Source: Spinellus fusiger (Eukaryota > Mucoromycota > Mucoromycetes > Mucorales > Phycomycetaceae). From it: a stretch of 64,000 bases of DNA. The number at the start of each line of letters is the position of its first letter. Position 1 is the stretch's first letter. The DNA lies in NCBI GenBank assembly GCA_025094145.1, contig JALLLS010000023.1:310001-374000 (forward strand). The letters run 5' to 3'. Positions 21,634-33,600 of the stretch are shown here, piece by piece. A program made the translations under genes and the position numbers. The notes beneath the pieces were generated by a model. It saw nothing but the letters and a program-made list of their open reading frames with translations, was not told the DNA's origin and did no database searches.

Positions 21634-24397
21634 TTAGGCTTCACCAAGAAGCCATTCCACAACTGCACTTTCTTGATCCTGAACATCTTCCCATTCATCG
21701 TCCTGTAAGAACCATTCTTCATCACCATCCACCATACCACGCTCACTCACACTCTCCAGATCAGTACGGTCCAATGATATGCTCATGGTCTCTTCCTCCT
21801 GATCATCATTTGCCGTCAGTAACAGTAAAGGAGTGGCAGTTTCTGTCTGTGTGGCCATATCAATTCCCCGTACAGGACGCACTGATAATGACATTGACAT
21901 TGGCTTGCGTTCCAAAGCAATAGGATCCCTCTGAAGATAAAGGAACCGTTCACGACGAGATACATACGATGCCCTGTAATCATCCACAGAATTTACTTGT
22001 TCAAACTTAAGCACCTTGTCCAATACAGCACTCTCTACTTTACGATGAGGTGCTCTATCATTCTCTTCTTCAGAACTCGACTTATTCTGTCGAACCACCA
22101 CAGCAGGCCGTGCCTTTTCCTCTTCTTCCTCTTGTGGCTGTAGTTTGGATATCTCATCCCATGCTTTGATCGACATACCAACCGAACCAGCGGTCGAGGG
22201 CCGGACGGGAGAACGGTCCATGCTCTCATCGTAAGTAGAGGACTGACGACTGGCATGGATAGAAGCACGCTTGGCCACATGGAGAGAAGGACGCTCTGGC
22301 ATAAAAGTAGGCATCGTGTCACTGCTACTACTGCCACTACCACTACCAGTATGACTGCTGCTAGTATGACCATGGCTATGACCACTGATGGGTTCTGCTG
22401 GTTCACGGTGAATGGTCATGTCAGGTGTTGACTTGTGGCTCTTTGACTTTTTTAGTGACATCTTGCGACTGGATCTCTTGATTTCGAGAGTAGTAATAGG
22501 AACTGGCATGGAGACAACAACTTCGGGAGCCTTTTCCTCAGCTGGCGTCAAAGGAGCTGTTGTGTCCTGTTGCAAATTGGACCTTGCTTCATCCTTCTCG
22601 CGTAATCGACGGAGGTTTTCACGACTCTTTCGGCTGCTCATGCTGCCACGTCTTAATGTAGGTTGTGGTTCTTCTCGCTTGGGGTCTTCAGGTATCTTCT
22701 CGAGGGACTGGGATTGCTTCAGTATGGGTCGATGGGAGGGTGACATGGGGGCAATGGTCAAGACGGGTGGTTTGGGGAGTTCGTTTCTTATGTCCAAATG
22801 GGTCTGTGGAGGATCTGGTAAGGCTCTTAGGAGGGGTGAGAGAGAAGGAAGGTCGGGCACAGGCTGTTGTGGTGGCGGCAGTGGCGGGGGTGGCGGGGGT
22901 GGTGTCAGTGGCGGCAGGGAAGGTGGGAACAGTGTCAGTATCGTAGGAGATGTCTTCATTGTAGGTGTGGAGACTGAGGAGAGGGGTGGTAGTGGCAGTC
23001 CTGATGTGAGTGACAGGGAAGGTCTTGCTTTGGCGCCTGATATGAGTGGCAATGTAGAAGAAGTAAAAGGAGACTTTGGTACTGCATCGTAGATAGAAGG
23101 AGAAGAGGGCACATCTTTAGCACTTGGCGTACGTAGCAATGTAACAGAACGTCGCTCCCAAACAGGCGGCTCTTTCACCTTCTCTGCCTTTTCCTTGACT
23201 TCAATGGATCTTAGACGGTTAGGGGTGAGTGACACTCGCATTGTGCTTCCAGAGCGTATAAGTTCCTCAAAACTCATGGCAGGAGATTCCAAATCACAGA
23301 CATTGGGTGCACTGTCTGGACTGGCATCGTCCATTTTGAATACTTTAAAGGCCTTTTTCTGGCTGGAGTGGGAGCTGTTTGAGCTGACAGTGTTGCTACT
23401 TGCACTCTGAGAAATGACTGACTGAGGAATCACACTTGAGCGATGGTCGGACACTTTAGTATCCTCTTCATAACCAAGATCCATATCATCAAAGTTGATA
23501 TCCATAAAACTGCCATTGATACTCTCCACGACTAATGTAAGGTCACATTGTAAGAAACACACACAAACACACACACACACACATTGATGCCTACTCCTTG
23601 ATAAGGGACTTTGACTTACTTGAATCACGGAGGTAGCTCTGTTTTCGTGGTGTGGGACTCGAAGTACGTGAATGGGCGACTGTGTTCTTGGGACGGTATC
23701 CATAAGCAATTGCCCGTTTCTCCATCTTCTCTCGCATATTCATTCGATAAAACACATCCCCCACTTGTATATCATCAATGAGCGCCAGGAACACTTCTTT
23801 AATGCGAATGTATTCCGTGTCTTCCTGTTCAGCTGCTATGACCACTCCTGTCAGAATATACTCAGCCATATGCTCCAATACAGTCGTCACATAAATAGCC
23901 ACCATGGGAGAGACGACAATGTCCTTTGGATGTTTAGCCTTGAGAGCCATCCACTGCTGCTGATCCTCTTTGTCTGCCAATGTACAAAACTCAAAACACC
24001 TGTCTCTTAAGCAGGATAGAACAGTGTCCTTTGGAAATGGCTCAGACTGGCCCAGCAGACGCATACGTTCATAGATCTCATAGTTGACGGTTTCAGTTTC
24101 TGTAAAGGTTTTTACTTCTAATTCTGCTTCTACAATAGCATTCTTTCCTAGTGTGGAGGGTAGTAGGTTTAATATCACTGTCTTCATACGAGCCAAATCA
24201 AGGGAGGCGGCAGACGTGAGGAGGAGAACAAGGAATTCATCAAGGAAAAGGTTGATAGCTTGGAGAGCATCTGTGGAGACACGATAAGGACCGATCTCGG
24301 AGATGATGGCGTTGGCAGCCCGTTGGCAGATATAGCGGACATCAGCTACAGTACAGGATGAGGACAGGAAGTCTACTTCAACACTACCTCTTGCCAT
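21634..24397 (-). CDS. 891-residue protein of unknown function with helical N-terminal domain and long disordered tail
   Basis: Two exons on the minus strand (24397–23620 and 23531–21634) join into 891 residues. I chose the ATG at 24397 because the conserved-looking domain starts right after it. Residues ~1–235 are well structured: a short helix (DVRYICQRAANAI), a long central helix (STDALQAINLFLDEFLVLLL), a third (MKTVILNLLPSTLG), and a second half with EYIRIKEVFLALIDDIQVG. The first three helices recall a histone-fold spacing, but I have no family match. The rest is low-complexity: Ser-rich, a proline block near residue 470 (PPLTPPPPPPPLPPP), basic SRKMSLKKSKSHKS, and an acidic end with DDEWEDVQDQESAVVEWLL. 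Such a layout suits a scaffold or cytoskeletal regulator, which is a guess. Element B ends about 300 bp upstream of its ATG. Confidence 0.8.
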
Positions 24398-24695
24398 TGG
24401 TGACTCTATAAATAATAAACAACGGTTCAATGCGTGTGGGACTGCTGACTAGGCAGCAGGCATAGACGCAGTAAAAAGATCAAAGGAGGGAAGTCAATGA
24501 AGAAAAAAAAGAGGGAAAAATATATATATAAAAAGGAGAGGAGAGGAAACTTGGAAGAAAAAAAAAAGGGGGGGAGAAGGAGGAAAAGGGGAAATAGAAA
24601 GGTTACTAGGCAACCGAGTGTTTTGTGCTGATGAAAACAAGGTTGCGGTTAAAGACAAGGTGTAGGTTGTATTTTTGGTAAGTCAAGCACGAGCC

Positions 24696-27070
24696 TACAC
24701 ACCCAAAGATCTTTAGGATATAAAAGGAAATAGTCGAAATACAATTGTTTAAAAATAACAATTCGATTTGAAAAGGAGCAAGAATAAATTATGTATTCAT
24801 GTTAGTTTTTAAACAAATAAAGACTATTATGTAGATTTACCTGTGAATATCTGAATCCCGGAAAGAACTACCTTTGATATGGCAATATATTATAATATGA
24901 ATACAAATATCTATTCTTCTCGATAGAAAGGAACTGGTTGGCGGCGACCATTTAATCCCTCTTCTGCAATTGTATAGATATTCTTTGATGCATTCACATC
25001 TCTGTTCCAAACAATTCCATAACTTTGGCAAGCGTGGATATTGTTGAAATTTACTAATACCTCAGTGAGGTTATTTGTGTTATAAGTGTAGCAGATCTTG
25101 AGAACAAAAATAAGAATAACTGTTAGAAGAGCTTTTTATATTGGGCGAGAAGTCAATCATGTTTACTCTCGATGTAAAGAACTCATCAACATCAACCATA
25201 AGAAGATCACCTTTTTGTCTCTTTCAATGATTGATATAAAATTCCTGGCAAACCAACACAATGACCTTTAAATTTGGCAGCATCTTTTACCTTTATTCCT
25301 GTGCCATAAGCAGCGACTGGCAGTTTGGTAGGATCGTACTCCAATCCTTTTAGGTGCCAATACCCCTTTTTAATAATAAAATAATAATAAAAATAATTAG
25401 TTCGAGATGTATCAACGTACTCTCTATGTATGTCATATTAACCTTGCACTGGCACCTTTTTCCTGCCTTTGTTCTTTGTTCTTTCCACCTCTCGTATTGC
25501 GGTTTCTCTTCTCTCTACATCTCTCTCTATTTGGCGTTGTTTTCTTTCTTCTATACTCATTGTATTTTATGCCACCATTGACTAAAATATTGACCATCTC
25601 TTCACATGCTCTCTGTGCACTTTGATATAGATAGAGACGTTTCTCAGTAGTGTTGGTGTTGGTGTTGGTGTTGTTGTTGTTGAAGGCTAGTATCTGCTGC
25701 AAGTTCAAGAAAATATAAGATAGATAACCCAAGTATGAGGTTATAGAGGCGGTTTTGCCTGTATGAATATTTATTTATTTAAAATAAATAAATAGACGTT
25801 TATCAAACCCTCTTGATTCATTCTTTGTATTGTTTGTTTTTCTTTTCATGTAAGCAGAGAGTTTCATGTATTGTTATGTATATTTTTTGCCTAACTATCT
25901 ATCTTGAGTCTTTTCAAGTCAAATACTGTATTGAATAAGTCTAAATTTTCTTGTAAAGTGCCTTTTGATTTTAAACCAGATAGCGGTGGAAGGTTTTTTG
26001 AATCTATTGTTATGAACCTCCACTTCAACAAAGATACTGGAAACAACGAGAATGGAAGAGGTAGTCTTTCTTTTGAGGTTTGTTGTTGATCTTGCTCTTG
26101 GGTTTCTTGAGGTTGTTGTTGAACTTGTCAACTAGCTTGGTGCAGTTGCTCACATCTTCTTAAAATCTCTCTGAGCATTAGAATGTAAGCACCAGGACCA
26201 GCAGATAGACGAACTTGAGTAACTGGTTTAGGAATATTGATTGCAGACACTTCTGTACATAATGCATCTATAGCAGCCCTTTGATCATTTGATGTAGGTA
26301 CAAACAAGGGTTTTTTTTGCGATATATAAAGAAATACACAGAGAATAAAACTACACTATTTCACTGATTGATCAATGTGTTTGAGAGAACCTTTTCGCTG
26401 TCTAAATAAGATATTTCAAACGCTAGCTGCTATTCTAGTAGTAGCTATTGACTTTGCAATGAAACACTATAAAGCTAGATATAAAAGGAAGAAATGAAGC
26501 TGATATGTCAACTCAGCCACTGCATTCATCGTTTAACACAATGTACTATAATCAACAAAGAAAAACAATAGAAGGAAGTGATAGACACTACCAAAGGCTA
26601 TTCTAGTGATGAAAAGGTAAGCAATGTATTGCTCTGGGCTATGGCTTATTATAATGTACAAGACACTCATTGTATTGTTAATAAACAAAGACTCTTCTCA
26701 AGTCAGTCTTAGGTGGTCTTCTCTACTAAGGTATTTTGGGTATACTCCTAAGCATAGTTATCTATCTTCCAAGGATAAATCACAAGGTCTTTAGGTTGTG
26801 GATTCTATTGCTATGAGGAAATGCACTTAGCCAGTAGCTACAGTCATACTATAGTATTAGCTATACTATTACAATAAACAATTTTATTCATCAACACTAT
26901 ATTCTATTCATAATACAATTTGATAGAGGTATTCTACAAAAGGAAATAAATATTTAGATACTTCCAAACCTTTAATTTTAAACACAGATCCATAAAAGGG
27001 TAAAGTCCATCGTGACGTAAAAAGAAGATCGTGTCACCGGTTAAAAGCCAAGAATATCTTTGGGTATGTA
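24696..27070 (-). mobile_element. TIR element B, inverted near-identical copy of element A
   Basis: Ends are TA-CACACCCAAAGATCTTT at 24696 and ATCTTTGGGTATG-TA at 27070. Length (about 2375 bp) and sequence match element A; the internal reading frames I compared are identical, with only scattered single-base differences near the 27-kb end. It contains the same nonsense codon and the same frame breaks in the Fanzor-like gene. It lies in reverse orientation, so A and B face each other across 6.1 kb of host DNA. Confidence 0.82.
24906..26340 (-). pseudogene. Disrupted Fanzor/TnpB-like gene in element B
   Basis: Same pieces, in the same order and with the same lesions, as the copy in element A: TGA after CEQLHQAS (25,1xx-equivalent position 26128–26130), isolated Asn/Thr-rich frame 25433–25732, frameshift before the RuvC-II-like MVDVDEFFTSR, and the RuvC-III-like VWNRDVNASKNI near 24990–25030 followed by QPVPFYREE. 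I treat it as a pseudogene for the same reasons. Confidence 0.66.
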
Positions 27071-27184
27071 GAATACCCCTGAATCCAATACTATTTTTTT
27101 TTAAAAAAAAAGTATAAAATACATAGTCATTCCAATCAATAAACAATAGAGTTCAACTAAATGTTCTACTGTTCTGTATACCTT

Positions 27185-27314
27185 TGGCTTAAAAATCACA
27201 AAGACGACAAAACCTTTGATTTCTATACATAGTTCCATAAAAGGGCAAAATCGTGTTGTGACATAACAGGAAGAAGATACCATCGCTTAAAGACCAGAAA
27301 AATCTTTGGGTGTA
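27185..27314 (-). mobile_element. Solo terminus of an A/B/C-type TIR element
   Basis: This 130-bp stretch (CCATAAAAGGGCAAAATCGT region, then ATCTTTGGGTG-TA at 27314) resembles the last ~120 bp of element B and lies in the same orientation just outside it. The opposite end of this copy is not seen, so it is probably a decayed older insertion into which B jumped or beside which it landed. Confidence 0.55.
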
Positions 27315-27937
27315 TAGATCACAGTCCTTTCATTGCAAGTGGATCCAACCTATCAACACCCAATGGCCTTTGTACACTCCACCAAGAAGAAGGAGAGAGT
27401 GAGGGAATGTAGTGAGAATACCAAGGAAACCATGAATATAGAAATATAGAAAAAAAAAGCCACTGTGAAGAAGCTCAAGACAATAGAAATACAATGCATG
27501 ACGCATACTGTGGATCTGATCCATCTCTGTTGCTAATCGAGTCCAAAGGGAAAGAAAACAAGTCACTTTTCTTTTTTCTATCTTTTGGATTCATGTGGGG
27601 AGAGGAGAGAAATGAGGAGAAATGATGACAGGTGTTTTTTATCGGAAGTTAGAATCAGGGACTTGACTGCAAGGCATAAAAACATCCTCCCCTTCCAAAG
27701 CACAAAAGCATCCATGGGCAGAGGGTCGGTCATTTAAAATAGAATTGGTCAGGTTTTTTCCTTTTTTTCCTTTTTTTCATTTTTACTGCTCTATGGCTAC
27801 TTTTGATTGGGTGGAGACTGTCTCCGATGAGTTTCCTGCAAAGTAAACTAGCACCGTTCCTTTTTATTATTATCTTCTTCTTCATAGTATGCTTCGCAAT
27901 TCTACTTGGCGTAGGTTGTTGTTGTTGATCACTGGAC
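27315..27937. other. Intergenic spacer upstream of gelsolin-like gene
   Basis: No gene supported. T-rich and TTTTTTCC runs at about 27755–27785 and a purine/pyrimidine-biased stretch may belong to the promoter of the plus-strand gene at 27938. Confidence 0.4.
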
Positions 27938-29688
27938 ATGGCACTTAAGACTAGGATAGGATTGGATGAAACTAACTTGGTGAACTTTGGCTCGGAGCTT
28001 GAGAAGGCCAACCGTAAAGAAGCCGAGCTTGAAGAAGAATGGAACTTTGAAGGCACACCTATTGGCCAACAAGTGTAAGGAAGAGATGAGTCCAGGAGGA
28101 CTGTTTTATTCTAGGAGAGAAAGAGTGTTGAGGAATGGACAGACTGCTTATAACATGTCTATGTTTATGTTTATGTCTATGTCTATGTCTATGTCTATGT
28201 CTACATCTATGGCTACATCTATGGCTACATCTATGGCTACATCTATATCTATATCTATATCTATATCTATATCTATATCTATATCTATATCTATTATCCA
28301 GGGGCACTTATATCTGGCGCATACAGAACTTTGGTTTGCTGCGTGTGCCTGAGAAACAGCATGGACAGTTTTATACGGGTAAATTGCAATAAATACAGAG
28401 GATTCTCTTGTAGAGTGCAGTGGTAACTAACATACATACACCTTCTCTTCTACTAGGCGACAGTTACATTGTTCTCAAGGTAATCCACCGTGTTTAGAGT
28501 GTCATCAGCAGTCACTCAATGCGTAGATAGACAACAAACAAGCCAAATTCAGATGCTTTGGTCCATCATCTTCACTTTTGGCTGGGTCAAGAAACAACAC
28601 AGGTAAGTTGAGTCTAGTGCAAAGAAGCAGTCACTTATGATCCTCTCTACTCTCCCCCCTTTTTTTTCTTTCTTTTCTCTGTTAGGATGAAGCAGGTACA
28701 GCTGCTTACAAGACTGTCAAATTAGATGACTGTAAGTCACTAACTTGTTTTGTGCTTTTAACTTTCTACACTGTAACCCTCCCCTAACTGGATACCTTTT
28801 GTGTATATTTAGTCTTGGATGGTGCGGCTGTTCAACACCGCGAAGTCCAGACACGTGAATCAGCGCTGTTTAAAGGCTACTTTTCCTCTCTCACTTATCT
28901 CCAAGGCGGGTTTGAGAGTGGATTTCATCACGTGGAAGAAGAGGACCTGCCGACTCGCCTGCTGCGTGTCCTAAGACCTGTAGCACTTGAGCACAGCCGG
29001 ACACACAATGCAGTCGTGATCTCCCAGGTGCCACTGAGCTATGAAAGTCTCAGTTCTCAGGCTGTGTTTGTATTGGACACAGGCAATGTAGTTTACCAGT
29101 GGCAGGGAATGCATGCAAAGGGAATTGAAAGAGCAAAGGCAGCCGAGTTTATTGTTCAATTGCTCAGTGAACGTGGTGGCAAGGGGGAGATGGTGATTGT
29201 TGGTGAGTGTGTTTCTTTTTCTCTCTTTTCTGTTGTGGCTTACTGTCTTTGTAGAGCAAGCCTCGGTGGAGGAGACAAGATTCTTTGAGGCATTAGGCTC
29301 TGAAGGACCCATTCATGACGGAGATCAAGAACACAAAGAACAGGAGGAGCAGGAGAAAGATAAGGAACAAGGAACAAAGAAACTGATGTGCCTGAGTAGC
29401 TCTGGGCTGCTGGGTCTCGGCCACCTTCGCTTTGATGTGGTAGCAGAAGGCACAATTACGCGTGAGATGTTTGACAGTCAACACGTGTATATATTCGATG
29501 TCGGTCATCAGGTCTATGCCTGGATAGGTAGAGAAGCAGGCCGTAGAGAGCGTAAATACGGACTTCATTATGCCCAGGACTATGTGAAGCAGTCAGGCAA
29601 AAGTCCATTTACACCCCTATGTCGTATGATGGAGGGGGCTGAAGACGAGCTCTTTGAGAGTTCATTGGAAGGATGGCAGGGGTGGTAA
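27938..29688 (+). CDS. Gelsolin/severin-family actin-binding protein
   Basis: Seven exons (27938–28074, 28302–28378, 28457–28479, 28531–28602, 28686–28731, 28813–29202, 29255–29688) give 392 residues in a closed frame. After an N-terminal helix (ELEKANRKEAELEEEW) the first gelsolin repeat is classic: GTYIWRIQNFGLLRVP, GQFYTGDSYIVLK, HHLHFWLGQETTQDEAGTAA. A repeat with VFVLDTGNVVYQWQG and a third with VYIFDVGHQVYAWIGREA follow. These proteins sever or cap actin filaments in a Ca2+-dependent way; three repeats and ~40 kDa match fragmin/severin. An acidic Glu/Lys-rich insertion (about residues 259–280) separates repeats two and three. The 23-nt third exon is unusually small. Intron 1 holds a long hexamer repeat. 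The downstream gene is convergent. Confidence 0.9.
28155..28293. repeat. Hexanucleotide-type repeat inside intron 1 of the gelsolin-like gene
   Basis: Successive blocks of TCTATG, then TCTATGGCTACA, then TCTATA units fill about 140 bp of a 227-nt intron, four times longer than the other introns of this gene. Reading frames through it are artefacts. Confidence 0.9.
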
Positions 29689-29841
29689 GCAAATGTGCAC
29701 ACCATCCATAATAAATCCATCTATTCTATCTACTCTATCTACTCTATCTATTCTATCTACTCTCATCTCTCTTTCATGCATGAATATCAACAACAAGAAA
29801 AGAATGCTTATCATTATCATTATTATTATTGAATATACAAA

Positions 29842-30649
29842 TCACCAAGCATGGAGATGTTCTAGCCAGCCAAAAGTAGGCCTTGTGGAGGGATGTGGAG
29901 AGGGAAGATGTGACTGGCAATGCTCCCAGAACCTATTCCGCCAAACACTATGAGAGAGGGCACTATGCTGGAAATAGGTGGACTGGGGATGAATGGGTGT
30001 TAGAACAGCACTCGCCACTGTACTATGTTTCAGTGTAAAGGGCATTTTGTTATTCTCCTTCTTCTCATAGCAGAGAGCAGCTGAGAGAAGAGAAAGCCGT
30101 ACTACCGGACGTGGTAGTGTTTTTGTGAAGCAGTGATCTGGTCTGTGGATGGGAATAATAAGGTCATCGTCATCATTGTCGTCGTAGTCATCATCATCCC
30201 AGTCACTCTCTTCGGAACTGCTTTCGTATTCTTCCTCTTCTTCCTCAAGGTGTGGGGTGGTGGTGCGTGAACAATCTGAGTGAGATGGAATCATTGGGGT
30301 CGGAGAGAGGGGTTCGTGCCACCCGTCAGGTGCAGCTGACAGAGTGAAAATGAATTGTTGGAGGTTGGGCGGACTCCTGGGCGGGAGATCAGCTGGTGAG
30401 GTGACTGAACGGTGCCACAGTCGCCAGCACATGTTTTCCAGTCGTCTTCCATGTTCAATTTGGTGTTTGCACTTTGTAAATACTGAAGAAATGGTAAGTC
30501 AACTATGCAACCCAAAGGTAGAAAACAGTCTCTCTACTTGTCTTTTTATTATTTATCTTACAGTGCCACATTTTCCCTAGATCATCTCTGTTTATATCTG
30601 GCATCTCCAATGCTGATGTTGATAGTGAGAGAAGAGGTGTATCGGTCAT
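29842..30649 (-). CDS. areA GATA-like (DUF1752) domain protein
   Basis: Two exons on the minus strand (30649–30562 and 30482–29842) give 242 residues. The N-terminus holds the fungal areA GATA-like motif, DLGKMWHLFTKCKH followed by GRRLENMCWRLWHR, at about residues 25–55; this WRLW box is the hallmark of PF08550-type proteins. After it come SPTPMIPSHSD, a long Glu/Asp-rich acidic tract (EEEEEEYESSSEESDWDDDD), and a C-terminal region with NRFWEHCQSHLPSPHPSTRPTFGWLEHLHAW. In areA-type regulators this domain lies apart from the zinc finger; here no zinc finger is present, so I infer a regulatory adaptor related to nutrient or glucose signalling rather than a GATA factor. The gene is convergent with the gelsolin-like gene. 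Confidence 0.75.
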
Positions 30650-33600
30650 ATTCATATATATTTATAAAGGATAAGTAAAAACAAAAGCAAAAACAAAAAA
30701 AAAACAACAAAAACAAAAAAAAGAAGAAAAAAAAAGGAAGAGAAAATTATACGCTATTAAATGTTCTTTTAGGGTCACGCTTTGATAGAAACACATGAAA
30801 GCATATTGGAACGTCACAATAGGTGATGGGTACGCAGGAAATTTTGAATGGCTGACTGGATAACAGGCTGGCAATGACTGGATGACTGCTGAATGAGGTG
30901 AATGACTAGCTCCAGTGAACCAGTTGACTTGCCGGTTACTGAATAGACTGCCTGATCTGTTGACCTATGGACTCACTGGCTGTCTAAAGAGAGAGAGAAA
31001 GAGAAAGAGAGAGCGAGAGACATTAACACATGTACCTATTTATCCGCCAGTAGTAACCAGTAGCAACCAGTAGCAACCAGTAGTTACTTGTATTTAATAG
31101 CAGTGGATAACACTTACTAAGACATGTTGGCATTTCTCACTTTAATAAAGAACTAACAGTGACCCTATTCTTACTAACTTACTTACTCTCTCTCTCTCTA
31201 CCAATCACACATAGAGAAAGAGAAGGAAAAAAAGAAAAAAGACACTCTGTATCGGCTATTCATTTACTAACCAATAACTAACTCTAGGCGGACATCAAAA
31301 GAAAGAATGGACTCTTGTTCTATAGACAAATAGAGAATAAAACAAAGTGAAAATAAAGGTAGACGACATAAAATTAAACTTCATCTGTTAACATTTATCA
31401 CTTCATTTGATCAATGAAATTCAGTTCAATTTGAGTAAGATAAAAAGAACTTTGATTGGTTTTATGAGAAATAGGAGTCGTCATGCAACACAGACGGATA
31501 GGACGCTGGTTGGTTCGGGACATTAACGTAAAATAGTGAAGGATAGCCTCATCTATAGCATAACCTGTGTCTTATCCTAATATAATACTAAATAGTAATC
31601 TAACATTATTAAATACTGCCTTATCAATAGAATACCATAGGGCAAAGATCAAGCTACTTTCTACTCAGGACACCATCCATAAGAGATCACCACATTGTAT
31701 GTCAATTGTCATGGTAAATCACACTAGATCTTAGCTCTCTCTCTCTCTTACCTTTTAATATCAGCACTAAATAGCCCATTGGACTTTTTGCTCTGATACT
31801 ATATCAAAGAGTAGATAGAAACTAAATTAAGACAGAAAACATAAAATCCATCTATAAACGCATGCTCTGTCCCAATGTTCTACAAATAAAAGGGTGTTCA
31901 TTTTAGGGTACCCTTGGAGAGAGCAACAAAACCCAAAGCATGTCTCCATTCTTCCTCCATATGTTTTATTATTGGTAAGAAAGTCGAGTGTCCGACTGGC
32001 TCTTTATTGAAATTAGCTTTTAAATTGCTATGTTTAGTGTATTTCTAATCTACACACTGACATGGTCCGGTTCACGTGACCCTTTAGTGGTACAGTATCA
32101 CTCTATAAGCAGGACACAGGCCTTTGAAACCTGAATACACACGTCTATAAATGAAAGAAATAAAATGAAAGAAATAAGATAAAAGAAATAAGATAAAAGA
32201 AAAGAAAAGAATGAATAAGATAAAAGAAAAGAAAGGACAGGCAAGGGAGAAATTATTCAGGGATTTGAGTTTATGGCCAGCTTCATTGCAGTGACAGAAG
32301 GATAGATAAGAAGGATACCTGAATAAGAGAGCCATTGAGCTTAGAGCACGATTCCAAATCAAGTAAAATAAGTAAGTGGATACCACTAATAATAGCACAC
32401 GAGAGAATATACAACACTTTCTGACTCCTTTATTTGTCTTTATTTGGGGTTATATCTATTGAGTCTTCTTTAATAAAGCATTTATTCAACAATCACTACA
32501 TTGGTTCCACTTATGCTAAGCAATAAATACATGGATCGTATTGAGCCCACTATGAGTATTGCTGCTATACTTGAAATGCACTGGACTGGACTGAATGAGT
32601 TTGGCCTGAACTCATAACCTTATTTTACATTATTGGAGTCAAGTATAATCATCTTGCCTTAACATTGCCTTGATCTCTTGTCTTTTTCTTCTCTCCCCCT
32701 TCTCCCTGGTTTCTTATTTTTCTTATTTTTCTTATTTGATTTGATGTTTTCATTATTATTATCTTAGAGATAACATTGGTAGCTTAATGTTAACATTACT
32801 CAGAAATTACTATAACAACAAAATCATCTATTGACTTATTTGGAATAAGTAATCATCTACTCTATTTACCAAATCTGGAGTGAACATAGTAATGGTTGTA
32901 ATTCGCGTGACTCTTCCCCAGCGGAAGAAAGCGCTCGTAGATTTATATTGCGTGCTTTTTGATAGAACATCCACGTGAACCTATCTGTACCAGCCTATAT
33001 ATTTATAGGCATCTCTAGGAGAGGAGAGAGAGAGAAAGAGAGAGAAAGAGAAAAAGAGAAAGAGGAATATATATGGAAATGTTTATCTATGAATATTTAT
33101 ACCCCCATGCATGCATATGCGTATGCCCACATAAAAGCCACCTACCTTTGTCTTACAAAGTGATGGATAGGGCAAATTATTACTTATAGATACAAAAGAG
33201 AAAGAGAGAAACATAAAAATAAAAATCATAGAGATTTCTTATGACATAATCACAGCACCAAATGTAATAAAGTGGATGTTTATAGACAAAAACAGTGTTT
33301 TCTTCTAATCAGGCATAGTTAGGCTCTAGTTTATCAAAGATACAGTAACCTCCTTTGATCTTGTGTTCATAGAACATGGATACAGTGTGGATACAATGAC
33401 TTGATCTATTTACTTTTAGAAAGTTAAGTCAAGCCAATGTAACAAACGAAAAACGACGACGGGAAGAAGAAAAGGGAATTTTATTGTTATATAGGAGATC
33501 ATTAATAACTTAAAAAGAATATCAGAAGTTACATATGCACTTACTTTTAAAATGACAATATAACAATATAACAATATAAATATATAACATAAATATATAA

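Noticed and set aside
22035..23092. Gly/Ser-rich plus-strand frame 22412–23092 and minus-strand frame 22035–22406
   Set aside because: Shadows of the 891-residue protein gene; the composition mirrors its Pro- and Ser-rich codons.
28059..28392. Met-Ser, Leu-Cys and Arg-Tyr repeat frames
   Set aside because: They run through the hexamer repeat of intron 1 in the gelsolin-like gene.
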